Assembly (NCBI GenBank): GCA_000803105.1
Contig: JTDA01000001.1
Coordinates: forward strand, 372,001 to 436,000
Direction: 5' to 3'
DNA: 64,000 nt
Source: Coprobacter secundus
Lineage (GTDB): Bacteria; Bacteroidota; Bacteroidia; Bacteroidales; Coprobacteraceae
Every line of letters starts with the position of its first letter. The first letter of the stretch is position 1. Positions 1-8,820 of this stretch are shown in pieces. The notes beneath the pieces were generated by a model, which was given only the letters and a program-made list of their open reading frames with translations, searched no databases and was not told where the DNA came from. The translations under genes and the position numbers were made by a program.

Positions 1-100
1 AAAAATAAAATTCAATCCCGACGATATCGTAGTCCTTACAATCTCCGGCAGAGGTGATAAGGACATGGATACTTATATCAATTATTATCATCAAAAATAA
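1..100 (+). CDS. trpB: Tryptophan synthase beta chain, C-terminal end (partial)
   Basis: The window opens inside this gene. In the frame starting at base 2, the last 32 residues are readable and end at a TAA at 98-100. They contain SGRGDKDM, the well-known motif near the C-terminus of TrpB, the PLP enzyme that condenses indole with serine. The stop lies 12 bases before trpE, and the rest of the tryptophan operon follows, which supports the call. Start, active-site lysine and promoter lie outside the window. Confidence 0.9.
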   Translation, partial: KIKFNPDDIVVLTISGRGDKDMDTYINYYHQK

Positions 101-112
101 AATCCGGAAACT

Positions 113-1519
113 ATGAAACAATATTCTTATAAGACAATCAGTAAAAAAGTTCTGGGAGACTTGCATACTCCGGTAAGCATATATTTGAAGGTTAGGGATA
201 TGTATGCCCAATCGGCTCTTATGGAAAGCTCCGATTACCATGCCGATGAAAACAGCTTGTCATTCATCGCTCTCTGTCCGCTGGCCAGTATAGGAGTAAA
301 CAGGAATATCTGCACGACAACTTACCCTGACGGGCATAAAGAGGAACAAGCCATCAACAACGAATTTTCTGTGGAAAAAGCCATCAGGCACTTTATGGAA
401 AAATTCAAAGTAACCGGTGATGACAAACAGGTATGCGGATTATATGGTTATACGACTTTCAATGCCGTAAAATATTTCGAATCTATCCGGATTAAGGAAA
501 GCCACGACGAACAAAACGACGCTCCCGACCTGTTATATGTACTATTTAAATACATCATCGTCTTCAACCATTTCAAAAACGAACTGACATTGGTGGAAAT
601 GTTGACTGAAAATGAAAACAGTACCCTCAATGAACTTGAAGCTGCCATCGAAAACCGTAATTTTTCCTCATACAACTTTTCATTGACAGCTCCCGAATAT
701 AGCACCATAACCGACGAAGAGCATAAAGCCAATATAAGAAAAGGCATCTCGCATTGTATGCGGGGTGATGTATTCCAGATTGTTTTGTCACGGCGTTTCA
801 TACAGCCTTTTGCCGGAGATGATTTCAAAGTATACCGGGCTTTGCGCTCTGTCAATCCGTCGCCCTATCTTTTTTACTTTGATTTTGGTGGATACCGGAT
901 ATTCGGTTCTTCTCCCGAAACCCATTGCAAAATAGAAAACGGAGTCGCCTACATCGACCCTATCGCCGGGACCACACGTCGTACCGGTGATGTATGTAAA
1001 GATAAAGAATTGACCGAAACCCTACTCAAAGACCCCAAAGAAAATGCCGAGCATGTTATGCTGGTAGACTTGGCACGGAATGATTTGAGCAGGAATTGCC
1101 GTCATGTGGAAATTCTATTCTATAAAGAACCGCAATATTACAGCCACGTCATACATCTGGTATCGAGAGTATGCGGAAAGATAAATAAGGAAAGTAATTC
1201 CATAAAGACCTTTATAGATACATTCCCTGCCGGGACACTTTCCGGAGCACCGAAAGTCCGCGCCATGCAGCTCATTTCCGAGATAGAGCCCCATAACCGG
1301 GGGGCATATGGAGGTTGTATCGGATTCATCGGCCTCAACGGAGAACTCAACCAAGCCATCACCATCCGGACTTTTGTAAGCCGGAATAACGAGCTTTGGT
1401 ACCAGGCCGGGGGAGGAATCGTAGCTCACAGCAATGAAGAAAACGAACTTCAGGAAGTCAATAATAAGTTAGGTGCTTTGAAAAAAGCCATAGATATCGC
1501 CGTTACTTTAAAAAACTAA
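113..1519 (+). CDS. trpE: Anthranilate synthase component I
   Basis: TrpE converts chorismate to anthranilate, using ammonia delivered by TrpG, in the first step of tryptophan synthesis. The 468-residue product has the full family length. The N-terminal half has LMES at residues 36-39, matching the LLES element that binds the feedback inhibitor tryptophan in studied TrpE proteins. The C-terminal half is the chorismate-binding domain, with recognisable IAGTTRR, DLARNDL and GAPKVRAM blocks. It starts 12 bases after trpB and is followed by trpG after 14 bases, so it is an operon member. Feedback inhibition by tryptophan is inferred from the motif. The trpG partner next door favours TrpE over the related PabB. 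Confidence 0.97.
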   Translation: MKQYSYKTISKKVLGDLHTPVSIYLKVRDMYAQSALMESSDYHADENSLSFIALCPLASIGVNRNICTTTYPDGHKEEQAINNEFSVEKAIRHFMEKFKVTGDDKQVCGLYGYTTFNAVKYFESIRIKESHDEQNDAPDLLYVLFKYIIVFNHFKNELTLVEMLTENENSTLNELEAAIENRNFSSYNFSLTAPEYSTITDEEHKANIRKGISHCMRGDVFQIVLSRRFIQPFAGDDFKVYRALRSVNPSPYLFYFDFGGYRIFGSSPETHCKIENGVAYIDPIAGTTRRTGDVCKDKELTETLLKDPKENAEHVMLVDLARNDLSRNCRHVEILFYKEPQYYSHVIHLVSRVCGKINKESNSIKTFIDTFPAGTLSGAPKVRAMQLISEIEPHNRGAYGGCIGFIGLNGELNQAITIRTFVSRNNELWYQAGGGIVAHSNEENELQEVNNKLGALKKAIDIAVTLKN

Positions 1520-1533
1520 ATCTGCAATTCATT

Positions 1534-2103
1534 ATGGAAAAAATACTGATATTCGATAATTACGACTCATTTACCTATAATCTCGTACATTTGGTAAAAG
1601 AACTATGCAACGCACATATAGAAGTGCACCGCAACGACTGTATTTCTTTAGAAGAAGTCGGACGATTCGACAAAATCATCCTCTCCCCGGGACCGGGAAT
1701 CCCGGAAGAAGCCGGATTGCTGCTCCCTCTCATCCGGGAATACGCCCCGACCAAAAAGATACTGGGTGTTTGTTTAGGGCATCAAGCCATAGCCGAGGCA
1801 TTCGGAGCCACGCTTACCAACCTTACCGAAGTTTTTCACGGAGTGCAAACACCTGTAAAGATTATTGGGGATGACATATTATTCAAGGGTTTAGAAAAAG
1901 AAATTCAAGTGGGAAGATATCATTCCTGGATTGTCAACAAAACAGGTCTGCCGGATGTGCTCGAAATCACGGCGATAGACGAAGACGGCCAAATTATGGC
2001 CCTACGGCATAAGCAGTATGACATACACGGGATACAATTCCATCCGGAATCGGTATTGACTCCCGACGGACACACCATTATACGCAATTTCTTAACCGAC
2101 TAA
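1534..2103 (+). CDS. trpG: Anthranilate synthase component II, glutamine amidotransferase
   Basis: TrpG is the class I glutamine amidotransferase that hydrolyses glutamine and passes ammonia to TrpE. At 189 residues it is a stand-alone amidotransferase domain, not fused to TrpD or TrpE. The catalytic triad is visible: Cys80 in GVCLGHQ, and His170 and Glu172 in FHPES. The SPGPG element near residues 51-55 is also typical. It lies between trpE and trpD. An amidotransferase of this type can also serve PabB, so a dual role in folate synthesis is possible, but nothing in the sequence decides this. Confidence 0.96.
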   Translation: MEKILIFDNYDSFTYNLVHLVKELCNAHIEVHRNDCISLEEVGRFDKIILSPGPGIPEEAGLLLPLIREYAPTKKILGVCLGHQAIAEAFGATLTNLTEVFHGVQTPVKIIGDDILFKGLEKEIQVGRYHSWIVNKTGLPDVLEITAIDEDGQIMALRHKQYDIHGIQFHPESVLTPDGHTIIRNFLTD

Positions 2104-2113
2104 AACAAGACTC

Positions 2114-3109
2114 ATGAAAGATATTTTATATAAGCTCTTCGAACATCATTATCTTAACAGGGATGAAGCCCAGAAAGTGCTGCAAAACATTGCAAAAGGG
2201 GAATACAACGACACTCAGATAGCCTCCCTCATTACCGTATTCCTAATGCGGAACATATCGGTAGAAGAACTGGCCGGATTCCGCGATGCCCTTTTGGAAA
2301 TGAGGGTTCCGGTAGACCTATCGGAATTTGCACCTGTCGACATTGTCGGTACAGGTGGAGATGGCAAAAACACATTCAACATATCGACTACTTCATGTTT
2401 CGTAGTAGCCGGAGCCGGTTACCCGGTCGTAAAACACGGCAATTACGGAGCTACATCGGTAAGCGGAGCCAGTAATGTTATGGAGCAACACGGAGTAAAA
2501 TTCACATCAGACACCGCAATCTTAAAGAAAAGTATAGAAGAAAGCAATATCGCCTATCTGCACGCACCCTTCTTCAATCCTACGTTGAAAGTCGTAGCAC
2601 CTGTACGTAAAGCCTTGGGGGTACGTACTTTTTTCAATATGCTGGGACCTTTGGTAAATCCTGTCATACCGGCATACCAACTACTGGGAGTATATAATCT
2701 GCCACTGCTCAGATTATACACCTATACTTTCCAACACAGTCATACCCGATTTGCCATAGTCCACAGCCTTGACGGATACGATGAAATATCTCTAACCGAT
2801 AAGTTCAAAGTAGCATCTTCGGCAAATGAGAAAATATATCTGCCGGAAGACTTGGGCTTCACCCGTTGCAAAGAAGCCGACTTGGACGGAGGTAACACTC
2901 CGGCAGATGCAGCACGCATATTCGACAACGTATTACAAGGGACGGCTACTCCGGCACAAAAAAGTTGTGTCATTGTAAACGCAGCCTTTGCCATACAAAT
3001 CATTGAAAAAGATAAAAGTATCGACGAGTGTATAAACATCGCCCGGGAATCCCTCGATAGCGGAAAAGCTTATAACACATTCAAAAAATTCCTGCAAATC
3101 AACAGTTGA
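2114..3109 (+). CDS. trpD: Anthranilate phosphoribosyltransferase
   Basis: TrpD transfers phosphoribose from PRPP to anthranilate. The 331-residue protein is of normal length. It carries the signature GTGGDG followed by NTFNIST around residues 78-90, which binds PRPP and magnesium, then the KHGNYGATS block. It begins 10 bases after trpG and is followed 3 bases later by trpC, so co-translation is likely. There are no fusions or missing residues. Confidence 0.97.
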   Translation: MKDILYKLFEHHYLNRDEAQKVLQNIAKGEYNDTQIASLITVFLMRNISVEELAGFRDALLEMRVPVDLSEFAPVDIVGTGGDGKNTFNISTTSCFVVAGAGYPVVKHGNYGATSVSGASNVMEQHGVKFTSDTAILKKSIEESNIAYLHAPFFNPTLKVVAPVRKALGVRTFFNMLGPLVNPVIPAYQLLGVYNLPLLRLYTYTFQHSHTRFAIVHSLDGYDEISLTDKFKVASSANEKIYLPEDLGFTRCKEADLDGGNTPADAARIFDNVLQGTATPAQKSCVIVNAAFAIQIIEKDKSIDECINIARESLDSGKAYNTFKKFLQINS

Positions 3110-3112
3110 CCT

Positions 3113-3898
3113 ATGAACATCTTAGAACATATCATTGCAAATAAAAAGAAAGAAATCGAACGGCATCAAGAAGCATTCAGTATCGAACGTCTTCTCGAAA
3201 CGGAACAAATAAACCGCCATACGATATCTATGAGCAAGTCCTTGCAAAAATCGGAAACCGGCATTATTGCAGAGTTTAAAAGGAAATCTCCTTCCAAAGG
3301 CTGGATACACCCAAATGCTCAAATCAAAGACACAATTCCTGCTTATGAAAAAGCCGGTGCATCTGCCTCGTCGATACTCACTGACGAAATATTTTTCGGA
3401 GGTACTCCGGGAGACCTTTGCCAAGCCAGAAAAATGGTAAATATGCCCCTTCTGAGAAAAGAATTCATCATCGACGAATATCAGATATACCAAGCCAAAG
3501 CAATGGGAGCCGATGCTATCTTACTTATTGCGGCAGCCATCTCCACGCAAGAATGCAACCGGTTTGTCCAGCTGGCACATCAACTGGGATTGGAAGTATT
3601 GTTAGAATTGCACGACGAGGCAGAGCTGTGTTATATCGAAAATTCCGACACAGATATGGTAGGTATCAATAATCGCGACCTGACATCTTTCGAAACAGAC
3701 ATAAACCGCTCTTTTGAAATGATAAAAAAACTACCTCCCCAAAAATTGTGTATCTCCGAAAGCGGCATCTCCGACCCCAAAACAGTGAAAGAACTAAGAG
3801 CTGCAGGTTTCCGGGGATTCTTAATGGGAGAAAATTTTATGAAACACGAATTGCCCGGTTGTGCATTATCAGCTTTTATAAAACAGTTGAAAATATGA
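3113..3898 (+). CDS. trpC: Indole-3-glycerol phosphate synthase
   Basis: TrpC closes the ring of carboxyphenylaminodeoxyribulose phosphate to give indole-3-glycerol phosphate. The product is 261 residues, the usual size of a single-function TIM barrel. The EFKRKSPSKG element at residues 54-63 and the GINNRDL block are characteristic of the active site. Its last codon overlaps the start of trpF as ATGA (ATG 3895-3897, TGA 3896-3898), a standard sign of translational coupling. TrpC and TrpF are separate genes here, unlike the fused enzyme of enterobacteria. Confidence 0.97.
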   Translation: MNILEHIIANKKKEIERHQEAFSIERLLETEQINRHTISMSKSLQKSETGIIAEFKRKSPSKGWIHPNAQIKDTIPAYEKAGASASSILTDEIFFGGTPGDLCQARKMVNMPLLRKEFIIDEYQIYQAKAMGADAILLIAAAISTQECNRFVQLAHQLGLEVLLELHDEAELCYIENSDTDMVGINNRDLTSFETDINRSFEMIKKLPPQKLCISESGISDPKTVKELRAAGFRGFLMGENFMKHELPGCALSAFIKQLKI

Positions 3899-4527
3899 TT
3901 ATAAAGGTTTGCGGCATGCGGGACGGCGATAATATACGCCAGATAGAAAAACTCGGAATAGACATTATAGGATTTATATTCTATTCCAAATCGCCCCGCT
4001 ATATCTCCGAGAGGCCTGCATATCTACCGGAAAACATCCGAAAAGCCGGAGTGTTTGTCAACGAGAATCTTCACTCGATACAGGAAAAAATAAAGTCATT
4101 CCACCTTGACTATGTACAGTTGCATGGTGAAGAACCTCCCGAACTATGCCAAACATTGCAAAAGAGCGGAGTAAAAATAATAAAGGCTTTTCCTATTGGG
4201 GACACTGACGACCTGAAGCCTTGTATCTCTTATTATACATGTTGTGACTTTCTGTTATTCGACACGCGCACTTCAACAGGACAGGGAGGTTCCGGAAAAA
4301 CGTTTCCATGGGAAATATTGGATAGCTATCATGGTCCCGTCCCTTTTCTCCTGAGCGGAGGCATTGCACCGGAAGATTTCATTAAAATAAAACGGTTTTT
4401 CCATCCTAAATTTGCAGGAATAGATTTGAACAGCCGCTTCGAAATCGAACCGGGATTGAAAAATGCGGAAAAACTCAAAAGATTTATCGACCACATAAAA
4501 TTTACAGATAGAAATGAACAGGATTAA
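3895..4527 (+). CDS. trpF: Phosphoribosylanthranilate isomerase
   Basis: TrpF isomerises phosphoribosylanthranilate. The reading frame is open further upstream inside trpC, but the true start is ATG 3895, because the protein then begins MIIKVCGMR, the hallmark TrpF N-terminus with its catalytic cysteine at residue 6. This gives 210 residues, normal for the family. LLSGGIAPED and GIDLNSRFE near the C-terminus are the phosphate-binding region of the barrel. The start overlaps the trpC stop as ATGA, and the end overlaps trpA by 14 bases. Confidence 0.96.
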   Translation: MIIKVCGMRDGDNIRQIEKLGIDIIGFIFYSKSPRYISERPAYLPENIRKAGVFVNENLHSIQEKIKSFHLDYVQLHGEEPPELCQTLQKSGVKIIKAFPIGDTDDLKPCISYYTCCDFLLFDTRTSTGQGGSGKTFPWEILDSYHGPVPFLLSGGIAPEDFIKIKRFFHPKFAGIDLNSRFEIEPGLKNAEKLKRFIDHIKFTDRNEQD

Positions 4528-5290
4528 CATTCTTTTCGAACAGAAAAAGCGGAACATTCTCTCCGTCTATTTCACCGCCGGATATCCTCATACAGACGAT
4601 ACCCGCAAAATAGTATACGAGTTACAAAATCAAGGAGTCGATATGGTAGAAATAGGTATTCCCTTTTCCGACCCTATGGCCGATGGCCCGGTCATACAAG
4701 CAGCATCTACCCGAGCTTTAAAAAACGGCATGTCATTAAAACTGCTATTCCGGCAATTAAGTGACATACGTACCGGAATACATATACCTATCATATTGAT
4801 GGGATACTTAAATCCTATCATGCAATACGGATTTGAAAATTTTTGTCGTGACTGCTCCGAACGAGGTATAGACGGAATGATAATCCCCGACTTGCCATTC
4901 CAAGATTACCTTCAAGATTATAAACCGGTAGCTGACCGCTACGGACTGAGAATCATCATGCTTATCACTCCCGAAACGTCTGAAGAGAGAATCCGGTTTA
5001 TCGACGAACATACCGACGGCTTCATCTATATGGTTTCATCAGCATCTACAACCGGTGCTCAAAAATCTTTTGCCGGTGAGAAAGAGCTCTATTTCAGACG
5101 TATAGAAAATATGCACCTTCGCAATCCTCGTCTCATCGGATTTGGAATCTCCAACAAAGAGACATTCGATACTGCCTGCCAAAATGCATCGGGCGGAATC
5201 ATCGGGAGTAAGTTTATAGAACTCCTCGAAGAAAAAAACTGTACACAAGATGCTGTAAAAGAGCTATTGTACCGTATCGGACGAACTTAA
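4514..5290 (+). CDS. trpA: Tryptophan synthase alpha chain
   Basis: TrpA cleaves indole-3-glycerol phosphate and channels indole to TrpB. The 258-residue protein contains both catalytic acids: Glu46 in VEIGIPFSDP and Asp57 in ADGPVIQ. It overlaps trpF by 14 bases and is the last gene of the operon. Its 3' end overlaps the convergent gene on the other strand by 4 bases, leaving no room for an intergenic terminator, and I see no hairpin there. Transcription from trp may therefore run into the antisense of the next gene. Confidence 0.97.
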   Translation: MNRINILFEQKKRNILSVYFTAGYPHTDDTRKIVYELQNQGVDMVEIGIPFSDPMADGPVIQAASTRALKNGMSLKLLFRQLSDIRTGIHIPIILMGYLNPIMQYGFENFCRDCSERGIDGMIIPDLPFQDYLQDYKPVADRYGLRIIMLITPETSEERIRFIDEHTDGFIYMVSSASTTGAQKSFAGEKELYFRRIENMHLRNPRLIGFGISNKETFDTACQNASGGIIGSKFIELLEEKNCTQDAVKELLYRIGRT

Positions 5291-6210
5291 AACTTCACGA
5301 CAAACGATGATACCTCACCGGCAGGATTCCAGTCAGGACCGGCCTTAAGTACTCGCATCACCTCTTGGGCAAGTCCGGGAGAAAGGCTTTCGACAACGAC
5401 AAAATCTCCCGGGCGTCCTTTCTCATCAATCTTAAATTTCAAAATTACAGTGCCCTTTACCGGTACACCTACCGAATCTACCGGAACAACAACGCTTTTA
5501 TACAGATAATCATAATACTTTTCATAGCCCATTACCGGAACCGGTTCGGGCAATTTCGGTGCAACGGCCAATGCCATACTTTGGTTACGGGCTGTAGCCG
5601 AAGCTTGGACCAAAGCTGTATCTTTTCGGATAGAAGACAAGGAGGCAATTTTACGTCGTGAAGAATAAATATCTCTTTTTTCGTCTACCGTAACTATACT
5701 TTCTTCCAGTCCGTCTGCCATATCAGAAACGGTTTGCAACTCCCTTTCAGCCGCAACCATCTCTTTTTTTTGAGATTTTTTCGACCGTACCGGCTCTGCA
5801 TCGGCAACGACCGGAGACTCCTGTTTGCCTATTTGCTCCATATTCCCCGCAGGCATCATAATACTCAATGTATCCACAGTACGGCTCTCTGCCAAAACAG
5901 CGAGCTCCTCATCTGGAAGTTCATACCTTGTAAACAAATAGATTGAGACCGACAGGCTCAAAAGCAAAACTGCCGCTACTGCACCATATATAGGAACCCG
6001 CCTTTTACGAGTACGCCGGGACACTCTTTCCTGCAACCGAAGCAACCGCTTATCCGTATCTTGCACATCGGCATCATCGTAACCATCAAGTGCTTCCGAT
6101 AAAAAAGGATCCTGCATTGCTTTACGTTCCAGCTCATGAGCAGCCTTTCCTTTCCTGTCACCTCTTATATAGGACAATAACCCCATTCCTTTGTCGTTTT
6201 TTCGATACAC
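5287..6210 (-). CDS. Membrane protein with anti-sigma-like N-terminus and TonB-type C-terminus
   Basis: The 307-residue protein has three parts. Residues 1-70 are cytoplasmic and contain a YIRGDRKGKAAHELERKA segment followed by DPFLSEAL, a pattern seen at the N-terminus of Bacteroidetes membrane proteins paired with ECF sigma factors. Residues about 73-93 form one membrane helix. A long charged periplasmic linker leads to a C-terminal TonB-like domain (about residues 230-307, with VILKFKIDEKG and the end SFVVKF). It overlaps the upstream sigma factor gene by 46 bases, so the two are co-expressed. I infer that it holds the sigma factor and senses an envelope signal; the TonB-like fold could instead be a contact domain without energy transduction. 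Confidence 0.75.
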   Translation of the reverse strand: MYRKNDKGMGLLSYIRGDRKGKAAHELERKAMQDPFLSEALDGYDDADVQDTDKRLLRLQERVSRRTRKRRVPIYGAVAAVLLLSLSVSIYLFTRYELPDEELAVLAESRTVDTLSIMMPAGNMEQIGKQESPVVADAEPVRSKKSQKKEMVAAERELQTVSDMADGLEESIVTVDEKRDIYSSRRKIASLSSIRKDTALVQASATARNQSMALAVAPKLPEPVPVMGYEKYYDYLYKSVVVPVDSVGVPVKGTVILKFKIDEKGRPGDFVVVESLSPGLAQEVMRVLKAGPDWNPAGEVSSFVVKF

Positions 6211-6755
6211 AATTTCAGATTTCGTTTTCCATTCTGTATATAGCTTTTCACACTCTTCAACAAATAGCCTGTCTGTTCGGCAATCTCAGCATAAGATTTC
6301 TCCGAGAGAAAAAATTCACACACACTGACTCTCTGCTCCTCCGGCAAACGGTCCAAACAATGATGCAAAGCTTTTAATTGCTCCTCATCGCCCTCTTCTT
6401 CCAACAAGTCCAAGAATTCGCCCGACTCGGCTACCAACGTATTCCAGTCTGCCGGAAATTCTCTGGCATCTCGACGCAGCAATTGCAAGCAATGATTCTT
6501 TGCCACACTGTAAAGCCATGTCTTAAAATTGGAAATCTCATAATGTTTTACCTTATCGGACAACTCCTCAAACAATTGCATCACAGCATCCTCGGCATCT
6601 TCCGGAGCACGAAGATATTTCAGACACAAACCGTACACCAACGGGATATAGCGGTTATACAGAATACCGAAATATTCTGCATCGCCCGAACGAAGATATT
6701 GCCGCAACAAGTCTTCATCACTCTCTGCTTCTCCTTTACGCTTGAATAAGAACAT
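6165..6755 (-). CDS. ECF-type RNA polymerase sigma factor
   Basis: This 196-residue protein has the two-domain plan of sigma-70 family ECF factors. Region 2 (about residues 15-95) contains the stretch ending in FKTWLYSVAKNHC. Region 4 (about residues 125-185) is a helix-turn-helix with LDRLPEEQR and SYAEIAEQTG. No sigma regions 1 or 3 are present. The downstream gene, whose product looks like its anti-sigma partner, starts inside it. A secreted VWA protein is divergent and a plausible target. No SusC/SusD pair is nearby, so this is not the usual glycan-uptake sigma arrangement. Confidence 0.9.
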   Translation of the reverse strand: MFLFKRKGEAESDEDLLRQYLRSGDAEYFGILYNRYIPLVYGLCLKYLRAPEDAEDAVMQLFEELSDKVKHYEISNFKTWLYSVAKNHCLQLLRRDAREFPADWNTLVAESGEFLDLLEEEGDEEQLKALHHCLDRLPEEQRVSVCEFFLSEKSYAEIAEQTGYLLKSVKSYIQNGKRNLKLCIEKTTKEWGYCPI

Positions 6756-6902
6756 ATTCCTATTTTCTTATAAAGATACATGTTTTGGCAAAATTCCATA
6801 AAAAACAGAGACAAAAAAAATTTTCAACCAATTTATGGAATTCACAAAAGTCCTGCATCTATAAAGAAACAAATCGAATCATTCATCATAAAAAATAAAA
6901 AT

Positions 6903-8756
6903 ATGAAAACAAAAAATTATTTCAAAGCTCTCTGGTTGAGTATCGTATGTTCACTGGTTTCGAACATCCTTGTGGCAGCAGTTCCCGATATAACCGTATC
7001 AGGTATTGTGACCGACGCCTCCACTGGACACCCCCTCGCAGGAGTATCCATTACAATCGACGGTACTCATAAAGCTACAGTCTCTTCTCAGGAAGGGAAA
7101 TACTCCATAACAACGAAAGTAAATACTTACTTACGCTTTTCTGCAATCGGCTTCAAAACACAGAAAGTCCAGGTAAAAAAAACGATATTGAATATACGGC
7201 TCATACCGGACAATACCATCCTGAAAGAAGAAGCCGTTACAGAATATGTAAGCTGCGATGAAGTAGCAAGACCCATGGCTAAAATGGTATGCCGGGCAGC
7301 ATTACCGGCACCGTACCAAACATCATACAGGCCGGCCCACAAAGAAGAATATTCTTCATTTTCAGAAAACCGTTTCTTATCTCCTGACAAGAATCCGTTA
7401 TCGACTTTTTCTATCGATGTAGATGCTGCTTCTTATGCAAATATGAGAAGATTCATCAATCAAGGCCAACTTCCTCCTAAAGATGCTGTTCGCGTCGAAG
7501 AGCTTGTCAATTATTTCTCATACAACTACTCCCTGCCATCGGGCAATCATCCGGTAAACATCGATACGGAAGTAGGAATCTGCCCATGGAACAAGGAGCA
7601 TCGTTTAGTCAAAATAGGGCTAAAAGCCAAAGAAATACCTTCGGAGAATCTACCGGAAGCCAATTTTGTTTTTCTTATAGACGTATCAGGTTCGATGTAT
7701 GGACCTACCCGTCTCGAACTGGTAAAATCATCGCTGAAACTTCTGGTCAATAATCTCAGGGAAAAAGACCGGGTAGCCATCGTCGTCTATTCCGGCTCTG
7801 CAGGAGAAGTACTTCCCTCTACCTCAGGAAGCGAGAAACAAAAAATCAAAGACGCCATCGAAAAACTCACTGCAGGAGGCTCGACCGCAGGGGGCGAGGG
7901 TATCAACTTAGCGTACAAAATCGCTTCCCAAAATTTCATAAAAGGCGGCAACAATCGCATTATACTCTGTACCGATGGAGATTTCAATGTCGGCATATCT
8001 GACGACCAAGTGCTCGAAACTCTTATTTCTTCCAAAAGGAAAAGCGGCATCTATCTTACAATACTCGGATACGGTATGGGAAACTATAAGGATAAAAAAA
8101 TGCAGGTACTCGCCGAAAAAGGGAATGGAAACCATGCTTATATCGACAACCTTCAGGAAGCCAATAAAGTGCTGGTCAACGAATTTGGCAGCTCGCTCTA
8201 CACCGTAGCCAACGATGTAAAATTGCAAATAGAATTTAATCCGGCACAGGTGCAATCGTACCGTCTCATTGGATATGAAAGTCGTATGCTAAACGACGAA
8301 GACTTCAACGACGACACCAAAGATGCCGGTGAAATAGGAGCCGGACATACCGTTACAGCCTTCTACGAAGTCATACCAGTCGGAGTCAAAGGGAATATAC
8401 CGGGTACTATCGATGCCTTGAAATATCAGAGCAGCACATCGTTAAATACGCCTCAACTTCTGTCATCGAAAGAAATGTTGACCGTAAAGTTACGTTATAA
8501 AATGCCCGAAGAAAAACAAAGTCGACGAATCGAAAAAAGCCTTATCGACAAGGGTGGAGACAACGTTTCGGACGATTTCAGATTTGCTTCGGCGGTAGCC
8601 ATGTTCGGGCAGCTTCTTCGCGATTCCGATTTCAAAGGAAATGCCTCGTTCGAAAAAGTCATAGAGACTGCACGCAAAGGGCTCGGTGATGACCGTGAAG
8701 GATACCGGCACGAATTTATCCGGCTGGCCGAAACAGCCGGAAATCTTAGCAAATAA
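6903..8756 (+). CDS. Secreted VWA protein with carboxypeptidase-D-like domain and YfbK-type C-terminus
   Basis: I start it at ATG 6903, where a signal peptide begins (MKTKNYFKALWLSIV, then a hydrophobic run to about residue 26); the longer open frame from 6780 would bury it. The 617-residue product then has a carboxypeptidase-regulatory-like beta domain (about 30-105: VSGIVTDASTGHPLAGVS), a linker, a segment with FSIDVDAASYANMRRFI typical of YfbK-type proteins, and a VWA domain with a MIDAS motif at Asp260-x-Ser262-x-Ser264. The C-terminus matches the domain found after VWA in YfbK proteins. It is divergent from the ECF sigma factor, suggesting a shared regulon. Function is unknown; metal-dependent adhesion or assembly at the cell surface is inferred from the VWA fold. 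Confidence 0.85.
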   Translation: MKTKNYFKALWLSIVCSLVSNILVAAVPDITVSGIVTDASTGHPLAGVSITIDGTHKATVSSQEGKYSITTKVNTYLRFSAIGFKTQKVQVKKTILNIRLIPDNTILKEEAVTEYVSCDEVARPMAKMVCRAALPAPYQTSYRPAHKEEYSSFSENRFLSPDKNPLSTFSIDVDAASYANMRRFINQGQLPPKDAVRVEELVNYFSYNYSLPSGNHPVNIDTEVGICPWNKEHRLVKIGLKAKEIPSENLPEANFVFLIDVSGSMYGPTRLELVKSSLKLLVNNLREKDRVAIVVYSGSAGEVLPSTSGSEKQKIKDAIEKLTAGGSTAGGEGINLAYKIASQNFIKGGNNRIILCTDGDFNVGISDDQVLETLISSKRKSGIYLTILGYGMGNYKDKKMQVLAEKGNGNHAYIDNLQEANKVLVNEFGSSLYTVANDVKLQIEFNPAQVQSYRLIGYESRMLNDEDFNDDTKDAGEIGAGHTVTAFYEVIPVGVKGNIPGTIDALKYQSSTSLNTPQLLSSKEMLTVKLRYKMPEEKQSRRIEKSLIDKGGDNVSDDFRFASAVAMFGQLLRDSDFKGNASFEKVIETARKGLGDDREGYRHEFIRLAETAGNLSK

Positions 8757-8771
8757 CCTCTGATTTCCGAT

Positions 8772-8809
8772 AAGAGCCCGAATGATTTTTAATGTTTCGG
8801 GCTCTTTTT
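8772..8809 (+). terminator. Intrinsic terminator after the VWA gene
   Basis: An 11-base perfect stem, AAGAGCCCGAA (8772-8782) and TTCGGGCTCTT (8796-8806), encloses a 13-base loop and runs into a T tract. It sits 16 bases after the VWA stop and before the convergent nitroreductase gene. Confidence 0.9.
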
Positions 8810-8820
8810 CCTTTCCCAAA

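Noticed and set aside
1..5290. trp attenuator or TRAP-like control
   Set aside because: The operon's start lies outside the window and gaps between the visible genes are too short for a leader.
6780..6902. Upstream extension of the VWA gene
   Set aside because: A start at 6780 would place 41 residues ahead of a clear signal peptide. ATG 6903 fits better.
5287..8756. Polysaccharide utilisation locus around the ECF sigma factor
   Set aside because: No SusC/SusD pair, glycoside hydrolase or classic FecR-type anti-sigma factor is present.
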